64,000 bases of DNA from CBDDYU01 sp965235655 (GCA_965235655.1 CBDDYU010000002.1:186001-250000); one strand, 5' to 3'. Shown: positions 17,911 through 27,262, numbered from the stretch's first letter. Notes: generated by a model not told the origin, from the sequence alone. Numbers and translations: made by a program.

Positions 17911-18623
17911 ATGTCAGAAAAATATTTAATCATTGGTGCAACTGGATCTATAGGCTCAAGTTTGGCCGAACTAGCTTAGAAAAATCAGGTAATGATATTC
18001 ACTTGGTAGGAAGAAATCATGATGAGGTAAAAAAACTCTCTGAAAAATTAGAATGTACTTTTACTGTAGCTGATGTTTTGGAAAGTGGATTTGTCGATAA
18101 AATTAAAAATGATTTAAATGAAATAAAAGGTATTGCATATTGTGTTGGTTCGATTGATTTAAAACCCTTTAGAATGGTGAATGAAGATGATTTCAACAAA
18201 TGTATGAAATTAAATTTTTATTCGGCTGTAGAAGCAATTAAAAGTTATCAGGATAGTTTAAAAAAGAATAAAGGATCTATTGTGCTTTTTTCAACAGTTG
18301 CAGCACAAAGAGGTTTTACCAATCATACTATAATTGCTTCAGTTAAGGCAGCCTTAGAAGGTTTAACCGTTTCTTTAGCAGCAGAATTTGCTCCAAATAT
18401 TAGAGTTAATTGTATTGCTCCCAGCCTGACAAATTCTAAAATTGCTGAACCAATGCTAAAGAATAAAGTTCTTGCAGAGGGAATAGCAAAAGCTCACCCC
18501 TTAAAAAGACTTGGGGAAGGTAAAGACTCTGCCTCCCTAGCTAAATTTTTACTGAGCGATGAAAGTTCTTGGATTACTGGACAAATTATTGCTGTCGATG
18601 GTGGCCGATCAAAACTATCTTAA
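17911..18623 (+). pseudogene. Short-chain dehydrogenase/reductase, one frameshift
   Basis: An SDR-family NAD(P)-dependent oxidoreductase. The start is ATG 17911 (MSEKYLIIGATGSIGSSLAE), containing the GATGSIG nucleotide-binding loop. The remainder reads from VGRNHDEVKKLSEKL through YCVGSIDLKP, the Ser/Lys active-site region (STVAAQRGFTNHTIIASVKAALEG, where the Tyr of the usual YxxxK appears as His) and RVNCIAPSL to VDGGRSKLS. A stop near 17977 reflects one missing base: 713+1 nt makes 238 codons. The His in place of Tyr, if real, would be unusual for an active SDR. The substrate is unknown. Confidence 0.8.
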
Positions 18624-18869
18624 TAATTTAGTTTTTGCTTTTTCAAATTCTTCTTGAGTTAAAATACCTTTATTTTTAAGTTCATTAAGTTTTGTTAACT
18701 CATCACTCACACTGCTATTGTTGTTAATTTCATTTTCTTGAGCAATTTCCTCGTCTTCATTTTTATTTTGCATTTTTGCTTTAAAGCCAGTCATTATCGC
18801 AGACCCACCCATATAAAAAACAAATATCAAAATTGGAATAACTAATGCAAAAAAAATTATTTTTTCCAT
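18615..18869 (-). CDS. SHOCT-domain small membrane protein
   Basis: An 84-residue protein with one N-terminal membrane helix (residues 3-24), an acidic, Asn-rich linker and a C-terminal SHOCT (short C-terminal) domain: LTKLNELKNKGILTQEEFEKAKTKLL. SHOCT domains are oligomerisation or regulatory tails of otherwise unrelated proteins. Its last codons overlap the convergent SDR gene by 9 bases. Function is unknown. Confidence 0.75.
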   Translation of the reverse strand: MEKIIFFALVIPILIFVFYMGGSAIMTGFKAKMQNKNEDEEIAQENEINNNSSVSDELTKLNELKNKGILTQEEFEKAKTKLLR

Positions 18870-18872
18870 AAA

Positions 18873-19076
18873 TTAATCTTCATCCTCATCTCTCCAACCT
18901 TTTTGATACATTAAATATCCAGCAAGTATAACTGAAAAAGTACCAGCTATCATCCCATAATCAAATCCAACTTGTTTATTATAAAAATACCAACCTAGCT
19001 GGGTTGCGCCAATAGGGATAACTGTGAGAATAAGTAATATTATTACAATTCTATATGGATACTTGGGTTTTTTCAT
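18873..19076 (-). CDS. Small membrane protein of unknown function
   Basis: A 67-residue protein with two hydrophobic helices (about residues 9-29 and 38-56) and an acidic C-terminus RDEDED. No family recognised. It lies 3 bp upstream of the SHOCT gene on the same strand and is probably co-transcribed with it. Packing against its neighbour and the clean hydrophobic pattern support it as real. Confidence 0.6.
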   Translation of the reverse strand: MKKPKYPYRIVIILLILTVIPIGATQLGWYFYNKQVGFDYGMIAGTFSVILAGYLMYQKGWRDEDED

Positions 19077-19150
19077 AAATCTAGATTAACAAATCACAGA
19101 TAAATTGAATTAAAATATTTATATTTGTGACAATAAAACCTTAAAAAATT

Positions 19151-19996
19151 TTATTTTTGAGAACGTTTAAAACAATCAATGGTATTTTTTAATAAACAGG
19201 CAATTGTCATTGGTCCAACGCCACCTGGAACTGGAGTTAATGCTTTTGCAACTTTAGAAACTTGATCAAAATCAACATCACCAACAATACCTTTGTCAGT
19301 TTTATTAATACCTACATCAATAACTATTGTTCCTTCTTTAACCCAATCTCCTTTAACTAATTCTGGGATACCAACTGCAGCTACAATTATATCTGCCTCT
19401 AAACACTCCGCTTTTAAATCTTTTGTTCTTGAATGAGTGATGGTTACGGTACAGTTTTCTTTAAGAAGAAGTTGTGTCATCGGTTTACCATTTAAATTAG
19501 ATCTACCCACAACTACAGCTTTTTTACCACTTAAATTAGGTTCAATTTTTTTAATTAATAAATAACATCCAAGAGGTGTACACGGTACCGAACTTTCATA
19601 ACCTGATGAAAGATTTCCAACATTCATCGGATGAAAACCATCCACATCTTTTGAAGGATCAATTGTTTCAATCACTTTTTGTTTATCAATATGCTTTGGT
19701 AATGGCAGTTGCACCAATATACCTGAAACACTGTCATCTTGATTTAGTTCTTTTATTTTTTCTAAAACTACTTTTTCTTGAACACTGTTAGGGTATCTGA
19801 TAACTTCAGATTTCAAACCAACCTCAATAGCAGATTTCTCTTTATTACGAACATAAATTTGACTTGGAGCCATATCTCCAATTAAAATTACGGTTAAATT
19901 AGGAACTTTATTATATTTAGTTTTTAATTCTGCTACTTCTTTTTTTAAATCTTCTCTAAGATCAGCAGCTGCTTTTTTTCCATCAATTAGAATCAT
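19151..19996 (-). CDS. folD: Bifunctional methylenetetrahydrofolate dehydrogenase/cyclohydrolase
   Basis: A 281-residue cytosolic enzyme interconverting 5,10-methylene-, methenyl- and 10-formyl-tetrahydrofolate. Visible: YVRNKEKSA with the catalytic Lys, GILVQLPLPKHI, DVDGFHP, the NADP-binding VVGRSNLNGKP and the C-terminal PGGVGPMT at residues 257-262. Length is standard. It is followed at 74 bp by the two small membrane protein genes and preceded at 6 bp by yggT. One-carbon supply fits a gene set with purH in the same window. Confidence 0.97.
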   Translation of the reverse strand: MILIDGKKAAADLREDLKKEVAELKTKYNKVPNLTVILIGDMAPSQIYVRNKEKSAIEVGLKSEVIRYPNSVQEKVVLEKIKELNQDDSVSGILVQLPLPKHIDKQKVIETIDPSKDVDGFHPMNVGNLSSGYESSVPCTPLGCYLLIKKIEPNLSGKKAVVVGRSNLNGKPMTQLLLKENCTVTITHSRTKDLKAECLEADIIVAAVGIPELVKGDWVKEGTIVIDVGINKTDKGIVGDVDFDQVSKVAKALTPVPGGVGPMTIACLLKNTIDCFKRSQK

Positions 19997-20002
19997 AAAT
20001 TT

Positions 20003-20293
20003 TTAAAATATTAGTGGCGCAATGTAGAGCTTCATACACATTTCTACAAACCAAATCAATAGAAGCAATACAACAGGGGAAATATCGAGAGAACCTAGAT
20101 TGGGTAAAAATCGTCTTATTTTATTTAAAATTGGGTCGGTTAAACGATATGATAACTCTAAAATAGAATACACAAATTTATTTTGTGTATTAAGAATATT
20201 AAAAGCTATTAACCAACTGATAACAACATTTGCTATTACAACATAGCTATAAATTTTTAAAATTTGTAAAGCTAAATAAAAAATAGCAATCAT
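20003..20293 (-). CDS. YggT family membrane protein
   Basis: A 96-residue integral membrane protein with the YggT repeat: two hydrophobic stretches separated by the segment ELSYRLTDPILNKIRRFLP, which matches the family consensus. In cyanobacteria and plastids relatives affect division or nucleoid partition, and in gammaproteobacteria osmotic stress; the role here is unknown. It overlaps the MscS gene by 4 bases and precedes folD by 6. Confidence 0.88.
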   Translation of the reverse strand: MIAIFYLALQILKIYSYVVIANVVISWLIAFNILNTQNKFVYSILELSYRLTDPILNKIRRFLPNLGSLDISPVVLLLLIWFVEMCMKLYIAPLIF

Positions 20294-21375
20294 TTCTTTT
20301 CGATATAAATTGACTGACTTGGAAATGCAAAAGATGCTCCGTTAGCTTCAACTATTTCCTTAGTTGCAATTGCTAATCTCTCTTTAACCTCCAACCAATC
20401 ATTCCAGCTATTAGATGCTGTAAAACATCTAACCAACAAATCGATTGAACTATCAGAAAACTTTTCTATTCTAACTGCAACACCTGCTGCATGATTATAA
20501 TCTTTACTATTATTGATATACTTTTCAATTTCATCTCTTACTTTTTTTAATTGATCAATCGTGGTGTTGTATTGAAGAGTTATCACCCATCTGATTCTCC
20601 AATTTGAAGTTTCACTTACATTCACAACTGCATTTTCAGCAAATTGAAAGTTGGGAATAATAGCTAAAGACTTGTCAAATTTTCTAACAGAAGTAGATCT
20701 AAAGCCAATTTTCTCTACAATGCCTTCAATAACTCCCTCAACCAAAATCCAATCTCCAATTTTAAATCTTTTTTCGACTAAAACTAAAATTCCAGAAATT
20801 AAATTTTTAAATAAATCTTGCGCCCCTAAAGCTACTGCCACACCAAACAATCCAAGTCCTGCTATAATTGGTCCAATTTTAATGCCCCATAATTCTAATA
20901 CTGCTGCTAGACCAAGAATAAAAATTAATATTTTAAGAGATTTAATTATCCAACCAATTAATTCTCTTGTTAGCAATTGATCTAAACCACTTAATATATA
21001 AGAAACTGGTTCTACTATTTGATGAATGATCCAAAAGATTAATATTGTAATTAAAGTTCGATTAATTGTGTCTACTACTTCTCTACCATCAATAGAAAAA
21101 GACATATAATAACTTGCGATAAAAAAACCCAAAACAATTGGCAAAAATCTAGCTGGACCAGTTAAAGAACTTACAAATGTATCATCTAATTTATTAGTGC
21201 TTTTTTTTGCAATTAATTCTAATTTTTTTATTATTATTTTACTGATTATTCCTCTGAATATTAAAAATATAAAAAATATTCCAATACCAATTAAAATTTC
21301 AAAAATATCTACTCCTAAAATTCCTTGCTTCCATACAGATAAGAAAACCTCAGAAAAGTTATTAATTAGTTCCAT
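20290..21375 (-). CDS. Small-conductance mechanosensitive channel (MscS family)
   Basis: A 361-residue inner-membrane channel that releases solutes on osmotic downshock. It has an N-terminal helix (residues 24-42) and several further helices. The pore-lining helix is GPIIAGLGLFGVAVALGAQDLFKNLISG, the MscS signature of spaced Gly and Ala. The beta domain follows (FKIGDWILVEGVIEGIVEKIGFRSTSVR) and then a C-terminal alpha/beta domain. It overlaps yggT by 4 bases and follows hemD by 2 bp. Confidence 0.92.
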   Translation of the reverse strand: MELINNFSEVFLSVWKQGILGVDIFEILIGIGIFFIFLIFRGIISKIIIKKLELIAKKSTNKLDDTFVSSLTGPARFLPIVLGFFIASYYMSFSIDGREVVDTINRTLITILIFWIIHQIVEPVSYILSGLDQLLTRELIGWIIKSLKILIFILGLAAVLELWGIKIGPIIAGLGLFGVAVALGAQDLFKNLISGILVLVEKRFKIGDWILVEGVIEGIVEKIGFRSTSVRKFDKSLAIIPNFQFAENAVVNVSETSNWRIRWVITLQYNTTIDQLKKVRDEIEKYINNSKDYNHAAGVAVRIEKFSDSSIDLLVRCFTASNSWNDWLEVKERLAIATKEIVEANGASFAFPSQSIYIEKK

Positions 21376-21377
21376 AA

Positions 21378-22076
21378 TTAAATTTTATATAACAAAAATT
21401 CTTCTTCTCCAGGATTAAAAAGAAATATTTTTTTCCACTTGATTTCATTTAATATAGACGAGGCTTTCTCACCAATACACATTAAATTAGTATTCATCCA
21501 AAGACTCTCTAATTGATATCTTTTAATAAAATTCAAAAAACTAACTGCGCTATTTTGAGAATAAATATATGTAATATCAGGCATTTTTAACTTTAATTGA
21601 TCAACAAATTTTTCATCAAAAATCTCTATATGATTAGTTCTGTAATTAATTATTCTTTCAACAACATATCCATCATTGATTAGTTGTTGGTCTAGATCGA
21701 CTGATATCTGTTCCCCACTGATATATAAAATTTTTCCATTATTTTGATTAAAATTTCTTAAAATTAATTCTCTTAAGTTTCTTACATTGCCTTCTGCTGC
21801 AATTACATTTTGAAATCCAAAACTCCTTGCTTTTTTTTCTGTTGCAGAACCTACACAAAAACAAAAACAATTTTTATCCAAGTCTTTATGACTCAAATAC
21901 TTAATTGCATTTGCACTTGTAAAAATAATTGCCTTATAATTTTTTATAAGGCTTTGATCATATTCAATTGGCTCTACACTCAAGAGTGGCAAATGAGAAA
22001 CTTGGTGTCCAAGATTACTAAAATTAACTATCATTTCTTGACTATCTTCTAGTGGTCTTGTTAATAAAATATGCAT
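21378..22076 (-). CDS. hemD: Uroporphyrinogen-III synthase
   Basis: A 232-residue enzyme that closes hydroxymethylbilane to uroporphyrinogen III. HemD is poorly conserved, but TRPLEDSQEM at the N-terminus, IFTSANAIKYL, CVGSATEKKARSFGF and IYSQNSAVSFLNF at expected spacing support it, as does its position directly after hemC (1-bp gap). Later haem genes (hemE, hemH, hemJ) are near 50-52 kb. Confidence 0.88.
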   Translation of the reverse strand: MHILLTRPLEDSQEMIVNFSNLGHQVSHLPLLSVEPIEYDQSLIKNYKAIIFTSANAIKYLSHKDLDKNCFCFCVGSATEKKARSFGFQNVIAAEGNVRNLRELILRNFNQNNGKILYISGEQISVDLDQQLINDGYVVERIINYRTNHIEIFDEKFVDQLKLKMPDITYIYSQNSAVSFLNFIKRYQLESLWMNTNLMCIGEKASSILNEIKWKKIFLFNPGEEEFLLYKI

Positions 22077-22077
22077 A

Positions 22078-22998
22078 TTATTTTTTATATGAGTTATTAG
22101 ATATTTTTTTTAAATATTTACCCATTTTAACACCTAAAGTCTCAGCATTTTTTATTAAATCAGCATCTTTATGGTAAAATCTTTGGGATCCATCTAGTGA
22201 AAATAATTCTGCCTCTAAGTAAATTTGATTATCCTCTATTGTTGCATATGCTCCAACAGCTGTCTCACAATCTCCTTCTAGAACTTTCAATATATTTCTT
22301 TCCGCAAGAACACTAAAATGAGTTTTTTGATCATTTATTTTATCTAAAATTGATATTACTTCATTATCATTTTTTCTACACTGTAATGCAATGACTCCTT
22401 GTCCAGCACTTGGGATAATTTCTTTTGTTGAAAATATTTGTGTAATTTTATTTTCTAGCATCAAAGATTTGATGCCTGCATAAGATAAAATTATTGCATC
22501 ATATAATCCATCCTCTAATTTTTGAATTCTGGTGTCAACATTGCCTCTGATAAGTTTGCAACTCAAATCATTTCTAATTTTTTTAATTTGAAATTCTCTT
22601 CTAAAAGAAGAAGTGCCAATAATTGCATTTGGTTTTAAGTCATTTAATTTTAATTTATTGTTAGAAATTAAAATTTCTCTCGGATCATTTCTGGATAAAA
22701 ATGAATTTGTGTGTAAATCAATATTTTCATTTGCTGGCATGTCTTTAAGAGCATGAACGGCAATATCTATTTCTTGGTTTAAAAGTTCATTTTCAATATT
22801 TTTTGAAAATAACCCTTTGCCACCTATCTCTGATAATCTTATATCTTGAACCTGATCGCCCTTAGTAACAATCATTTTAATCTCTATTTCAGTATTTTCT
22901 ATTTCTGTATGTTCTAATATTGCAGACTTCGCCCTATTTGCATAAATCAAAGCTAACTTACTTCCTCTAGAGCCAATAACTATTTTTCTTTTTTTCAT
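22078..22998 (-). CDS. hemC: Hydroxymethylbilane synthase (porphobilinogen deaminase)
   Basis: A 306-residue enzyme polymerising four porphobilinogens. Seen: IGSRGSKLAL near the N-terminus, the catalytic region HALKDMPAN, IGTSSFRREFQIK, RGNVDTRIQKL, and EGDCETAVGAYA with the Cys that carries the dipyrromethane cofactor. Divergent from tsaD across 58 bp, which must hold both promoters. hemD follows on the same strand. Confidence 0.96.
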   Translation of the reverse strand: MKKRKIVIGSRGSKLALIYANRAKSAILEHTEIENTEIEIKMIVTKGDQVQDIRLSEIGGKGLFSKNIENELLNQEIDIAVHALKDMPANENIDLHTNSFLSRNDPREILISNNKLKLNDLKPNAIIGTSSFRREFQIKKIRNDLSCKLIRGNVDTRIQKLEDGLYDAIILSYAGIKSLMLENKITQIFSTKEIIPSAGQGVIALQCRKNDNEVISILDKINDQKTHFSVLAERNILKVLEGDCETAVGAYATIEDNQIYLEAELFSLDGSQRFYHKDADLIKNAETLGVKMGKYLKKISNNSYKK

Positions 22999-23056
22999 TA
23001 ATTATTTTATATTTCCTTCTTGTAATGAGATTGTACAATTAATAGAAACTATTTGA

Positions 23057-24130
23057 ATGAGTAAAAAACCATTAATTCTTGGAATAGAATCTAGCTGTGA
23101 CGAAACTGCTGCAGCAATAATCAGTGAAAATGAACAAGGATTACCAATAGTTTTATCAAATATTATTTCAAGTCAAGTTGATGTTCATAAAGAGTTTGGA
23201 GGAGTTGTTCCTGAGCTTGCTGCAAGATCACATTTGGAAAAAATTGATTGGATAGTTGATAGAGCAATTAAAGATAGTCAAATTAATATTCAAAACATAG
23301 ATGCAATAGCATCTACAGCAGGACCAGGGTTAATTGTTTGCCTATCTGTAGGTTTAAGTTTTGGAAAAACTTTGGCATCAACATTAAACAAACCCTTCAT
23401 AGCCGTTAATCATTTAGAAGGTCATGCGCTTAGTCCTAAATTAAATTCAAATCTTAATTATCCGTATTTGTTACTTTTAATCTCTGGTGGCCATTCACAA
23501 TTTTTAAATGTAAAAAATTTGGGAGACTATAAAAGACTAGGAACAACTATAGATGATGCACTTGGAGAGGCTTTTGATAAAACCGCAAAGCTTCTTGGAA
23601 TAGAATTTCCTGGAGGTCCACAAATTGAAATATTAGCAAAAAAAGGAGATCCTAAAAAATTTGATTTGCCAAAACCAATTTTTAATAAAGGTGGATGCAA
23701 TTTGTCTTTCGCGGGATTAAAAACTGCAGTTTTAAGAATTTCCAAAAATATAAAAACTGACCAAGATAAATTTGACCTTGCCGCATCATTTCAAAATACA
23801 ATTGAAGAAATTTTATATAAAAAAACAAAAATAGCTTTTAGAGAATTTGAAAAAATAAATGGTATTAATCAAAAAAAATTTGTAGTAGCCGGTGGTGTAG
23901 CCGCTAATAAAAATATTAGAAATATGTTGATTAAACTTTGTGAAGAAGAGTCTTATGAATATATTTTTCCACCACTGGAACTATGTGGTGATAATGCTGC
24001 GATGATAGCAATGGTTGGACTTGAAAAATTTAAATTACAAAAATTTGATAAGTTAGATCATCCTGCAAAACCTAGATGGCCACTTGATGAAGATGCCTTG
24101 TTTTTAAAAGGTGCAGGTGTTGAACTATAA
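23057..24130 (+). CDS. tsaD: tRNA N6-threonylcarbamoyladenosine transferase TsaD
   Basis: A 357-residue ASKHA-fold enzyme making the t6A37 modification on tRNAs reading ANN codons, working with TsaB, TsaE and TsaC. It has the ATP motif GIESSCDETAAA at residues 9-20, metal ligands in HLEGH, the LISGGHSQ and TIDDALGEAFDK motifs and VVAGGVAANKNIR. Overlaps the EVE-domain gene by one base. The start ATG follows the 58-bp divergent gap to hemC. Confidence 0.97.
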   Translation: MSKKPLILGIESSCDETAAAIISENEQGLPIVLSNIISSQVDVHKEFGGVVPELAARSHLEKIDWIVDRAIKDSQINIQNIDAIASTAGPGLIVCLSVGLSFGKTLASTLNKPFIAVNHLEGHALSPKLNSNLNYPYLLLLISGGHSQFLNVKNLGDYKRLGTTIDDALGEAFDKTAKLLGIEFPGGPQIEILAKKGDPKKFDLPKPIFNKGGCNLSFAGLKTAVLRISKNIKTDQDKFDLAASFQNTIEEILYKKTKIAFREFEKINGINQKKFVVAGGVAANKNIRNMLIKLCEEESYEYIFPPLELCGDNAAMIAMVGLEKFKLQKFDKLDHPAKPRWPLDEDALFLKGAGVEL

Positions 24131-24543
24131 TGCAATATTGGTTACTTAAATCAGAACCCGATGTTTGGTCAATTGATCAACAAAAAAAAGCTGGGGTTAA
24201 AGGAGCAACCTGGGATGGAGTTAGAAATTATCAAGCAGCAAAAAATTTAAAAAGTATGAAACAAGGAGATCTTTGTTTTTTTTATCACTCAAATATTGGA
24301 AAAGAGATTGTTGGTATTGTTGAAGTGATCAAAGAAGCTTATTTAGATAAAACAGATAAATCTCAAAGATTTGTTGCTGTTACAGTTAGGTTTAAGAAAA
24401 AATTAGATAAGCCTGTAACACTAGAAAGTATTAAAAATAATAAGAAATTAAGCCATTTATCCTTAATTAGACAAAGCAGATTATCCGTAATGCCTATAGA
24501 CTCTATAAGCTGGAAAATTATAAATAACATGAGTAAAATTTAA
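24130..24543 (+). CDS. EVE domain-containing protein
   Basis: A 137-residue PUA-like EVE domain protein. The N-terminus YWLLKSEPDVWSIDQQKKAG and the WDGVRNYQAAKNLKSMKQGD segment with aromatic cage residues match the family. EVE and YTH-like domains bind modified bases in DNA or RNA. The coupling with tsaD (one-base overlap) suggests, without proving, a link with modified RNA. No extra domain is attached. Confidence 0.9.
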   Translation: MQYWLLKSEPDVWSIDQQKKAGVKGATWDGVRNYQAAKNLKSMKQGDLCFFYHSNIGKEIVGIVEVIKEAYLDKTDKSQRFVAVTVRFKKKLDKPVTLESIKNNKKLSHLSLIRQSRLSVMPIDSISWKIINNMSKI

Positions 24544-24558
24544 ATATAAAAAATTCCT

Positions 24559-26589
24559 ATGCCCTTAAAAAAAAAAAATAAGACAAAAAAAAATATTTCA
24601 AAGAAAGTAAAAAAAACTTTTAAAAAAATAAAAAATCAAAATATTTCAAAGGATCAGGAGCTTATAATTAAAACTAAACCTGAATGGGTGAAAGCTAGTT
24701 TGGCAAGTAAGGATCAATATGAAAAAAAATATTCTGAATCGATTAAAAATAATGATGAATTTTGGAAAAAAGAAGGAAAAAGAATTACTTGGATAAAACC
24801 ATATAAAAAAATTAAAGATGTTAAGTATAGTAAAAAGGAAGTTAATATTAAGTGGTTTGAAGATGGAACTTTAAATGCCTCTGCAAATTGTATTGATAGA
24901 CACTTAAAAGATAAAAAAGATAAAACTGCAATTATTTGGGTTGGTGATGATCCTAAAGATACACAAACTATTACCTACAAACAGCTTCATCAAAAAGTTT
25001 CAAAGGCTGCAAACGGTCTTAAAAAATTAGGAATTAAAAAAGGAGATCGAGTTACAATTTATTTAACTATGATCCCAGAGCTAGCTATTTTAATGTTAGC
25101 TTGTGCAAGAATAGGTGCTGTTCATTCTATTATTTTTGGAGGTTTCTCAGCAGACTCTATTTCAGGAAGAGTTAATGATTGTGAATCTGAATATATTATT
25201 ACAGCTGATGAAGGTGTTAGAGGCGGCAAAACAATTCCACTTAAAGCAACTACCGATGAAGCTTTAAGAAAATGTCCAGATGTTAAAAAATGTATTGTAG
25301 TTAAAAGAACAGGTAATCCAATAGACTGGGATTATGATCGAGATGTTTGGTATCATGATCTAATTAAAGATGTTTCAAATAATTGTGAGCCTGAAGAAAT
25401 GAATGCGGAAGATCCATTATTTATTTTATATACATCTGGATCAACTGGAAAACCTAAGGGAGTTTTACACACTACAGGTGGGTATATGGTTTATGCATCA
25501 ATGACCCATCAATATATTTTTAATTATAAACAAAAAGATATTTATTGGTGCACTGCAGATATTGGTTGGGTTACAGGTCATAGTTATATTATCTATGGAC
25601 CTTTAGCGAATGGTGCTACTACCCTTATGTTTGAAGGTATTCCTAACTACCCAGATACTTCGAGATGGTGGCAAATTATTGATAAATTTAAAGTTAATAT
25701 TTTTTACACAGCCCCTACCGCAATTAGAGCGTTGATGCGTGAAGGTGATAAACCAGTTAAAAAAACTTCTAGAAAATCTTTAAAACTTTTAGGCACTGTC
25801 GGTGAACCAATTAATCCAGAAGCTTGGATGTGGTATTATAAAATAGTTGGAAATTCTAATTGTCCAATAGTTGATACCTGGTGGCAAACTGAAACTGGAG
25901 GAATTATGATTGCTCCACAAACGGGAGCCATGAATTTAAAACCAGGATCTGCCACAAAACCATTCTATGGCATTAAACCTGTTTTAGTTGATCAAAAAGG
26001 CAATGAAATTAAGGGTGCTGGTGAAGGAAGATTGTGTATAGCTCAATCTTGGCCAGGGCAAATGAGAACCGTTTATGGAGATCATCAAAGATTTATAGAT
26101 ACTTATTTTTCTCAATTTGATGGAAAATATTTCACCGGTGATGGCTGTCGAAGAGATAAAGATGGATATTATTGGATCACAGGAAGAGTGGATGATGTAA
26201 TTATTGTATCAGGACATAATTTGGGTACAGCAGAAATTGAAAGTGCTTTTGTAGCTCATCCAAAAGTTGCTGAAGCAGCAGTGGTTGGCTATCCTCATGA
26301 TATTAAAGGAAATGGTCTTTACTGCTATGTAACTTTAAATGTTGGCGAAAAAGAAAATGGAGATCTTGAAAGAGATTTAAAACTTTGGGTTAGAAAACAA
26401 ATTGGCCCACTAGCTACACCAGATTTAATTCACTTTACTCCAGGATTACCTAAAACAAGATCTGGTAAAATTATGAGAAGAATTTTAAGAAAAATTGCAG
26501 CTAACGAACATAACCAATTAGGGGACACAACTACTTTAGCAGATCCAAGTGTTGTAAAAAGTTTAGTTGAAAATAGAAAAAATATTTAA
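24559..26589 (+). CDS. acs: Acetyl-CoA synthetase with Lys-rich N-terminal extension
   Basis: A 676-residue AMP-forming acetate:CoA ligase. The P-loop-like TSGSTGKPKG is at residues 292-301, the acetate and AMP pocket at DTWWQTETGG, the hinge at YYWITGRVDD, and the acetylatable lysine in PKTRSGKIMRRILRK near residue 635. The first 33 residues include 14 lysines and precede the normal Acs N-terminus, making the protein longer than the usual 640-655. It lies upstream of a two-subunit solute symporter, consistent with uptake and activation of acetate or a similar acid. Confidence 0.96.
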   Translation: MPLKKKNKTKKNISKKVKKTFKKIKNQNISKDQELIIKTKPEWVKASLASKDQYEKKYSESIKNNDEFWKKEGKRITWIKPYKKIKDVKYSKKEVNIKWFEDGTLNASANCIDRHLKDKKDKTAIIWVGDDPKDTQTITYKQLHQKVSKAANGLKKLGIKKGDRVTIYLTMIPELAILMLACARIGAVHSIIFGGFSADSISGRVNDCESEYIITADEGVRGGKTIPLKATTDEALRKCPDVKKCIVVKRTGNPIDWDYDRDVWYHDLIKDVSNNCEPEEMNAEDPLFILYTSGSTGKPKGVLHTTGGYMVYASMTHQYIFNYKQKDIYWCTADIGWVTGHSYIIYGPLANGATTLMFEGIPNYPDTSRWWQIIDKFKVNIFYTAPTAIRALMREGDKPVKKTSRKSLKLLGTVGEPINPEAWMWYYKIVGNSNCPIVDTWWQTETGGIMIAPQTGAMNLKPGSATKPFYGIKPVLVDQKGNEIKGAGEGRLCIAQSWPGQMRTVYGDHQRFIDTYFSQFDGKYFTGDGCRRDKDGYYWITGRVDDVIIVSGHNLGTAEIESAFVAHPKVAEAAVVGYPHDIKGNGLYCYVTLNVGEKENGDLERDLKLWVRKQIGPLATPDLIHFTPGLPKTRSGKIMRRILRKIAANEHNQLGDTTTLADPSVVKSLVENRKNI

Positions 26590-27203
26590 AAATTAATTAA
26601 GTCTTCAAATTCTTTTTTAATATTATCCCATTTTAAAATCATAGAATTTAAAACTATTTTTCGATCTAATGTTTTCAATTCATCTGCGATGGGAGACCAG
26701 TGATACAAAGATAAAGCACTGTCGTTAAAAGGTAAATTCTGAAAATGGGTGTCCCAATTTATTTTATTTAATTTTTCTAAAAAACTTTTTTCTGCTCTTT
26801 CTTTAATATCATTTGGTAATTCATTATTTAATTCTTCCTCCAAAATTTCTTTAAAGACTTCATTGGCTTTTGAGGTACCATCAAATATTTGATGAGCTTT
26901 AAGGTAAGATAAACAATACAAGTTTAAATCTTGGATAGCGTCTACATAAATATTCCATTTAGCTTTATTGACTGAAGTTAAGAAAATTTCATCATTAAAC
27001 ATCAAAACGTATTTTGCACCCATTCTGGTTTTAAGATAACCATAAAGAGTAGTTTGACTTACCCAGGCAGATTTTTTTTGAACAAAATCTTTTAAATCCT
27101 GAATATTTGTAATTTTTTTTTTAGGTTTTAAACTTTTTATAACCGGCGCAAAAAATTCACCAAAATATTTCAAATCACTTAGTTTAAATTTAAATAAAGA
27201 CAT
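26586..27203 (-). CDS. Conserved-looking hypothetical protein beside acs
   Basis: A 205-residue soluble protein I cannot name. It has a basic N-terminal 35 residues (KFKLSDLKYFGEFFAPVIKSLKPKKK), then YGYLKTRMGAKYVLMFNDEIF and a largely helical C-terminal half with HWSPIADELKTLDRKIVLNSM. No signal peptide, membrane helix or obvious catalytic motif. It ends convergently with acs, overlapping by 4 bases, and diverges from the symporter operon. The regular codon pattern over 205 codons and tight packing support a real gene. Confidence 0.65.
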   Translation of the reverse strand: MSLFKFKLSDLKYFGEFFAPVIKSLKPKKKITNIQDLKDFVQKKSAWVSQTTLYGYLKTRMGAKYVLMFNDEIFLTSVNKAKWNIYVDAIQDLNLYCLSYLKAHQIFDGTSKANEVFKEILEEELNNELPNDIKERAEKSFLEKLNKINWDTHFQNLPFNDSALSLYHWSPIADELKTLDRKIVLNSMILKWDNIKKEFEDLINF

Positions 27204-27225
27204 TTTTCTTGTTATAGTTGTTTTT

Positions 27226-27262
27226 ACACTAAAAACTGCCCAAAATGATTATTTTTTAGTGT
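27226..27262. repeat. 10-bp perfect inverted repeat in divergent promoter region
   Basis: ACACTAAAAA at 27226-27235 and its exact inverse at 27253-27262, separated by 17 nt, in the 116-bp gap between the hypothetical gene (leftward) and the symporter operon (rightward). Position and symmetry suit an operator or a leader hairpin. In AT-rich DNA a 10-bp arm is not overwhelming evidence. Confidence 0.4.

Noticed and set aside
19576..19791. Plus-strand open frame inside folD
   Set aside because: Antisense to a clear, intact folD with no recognisable product.
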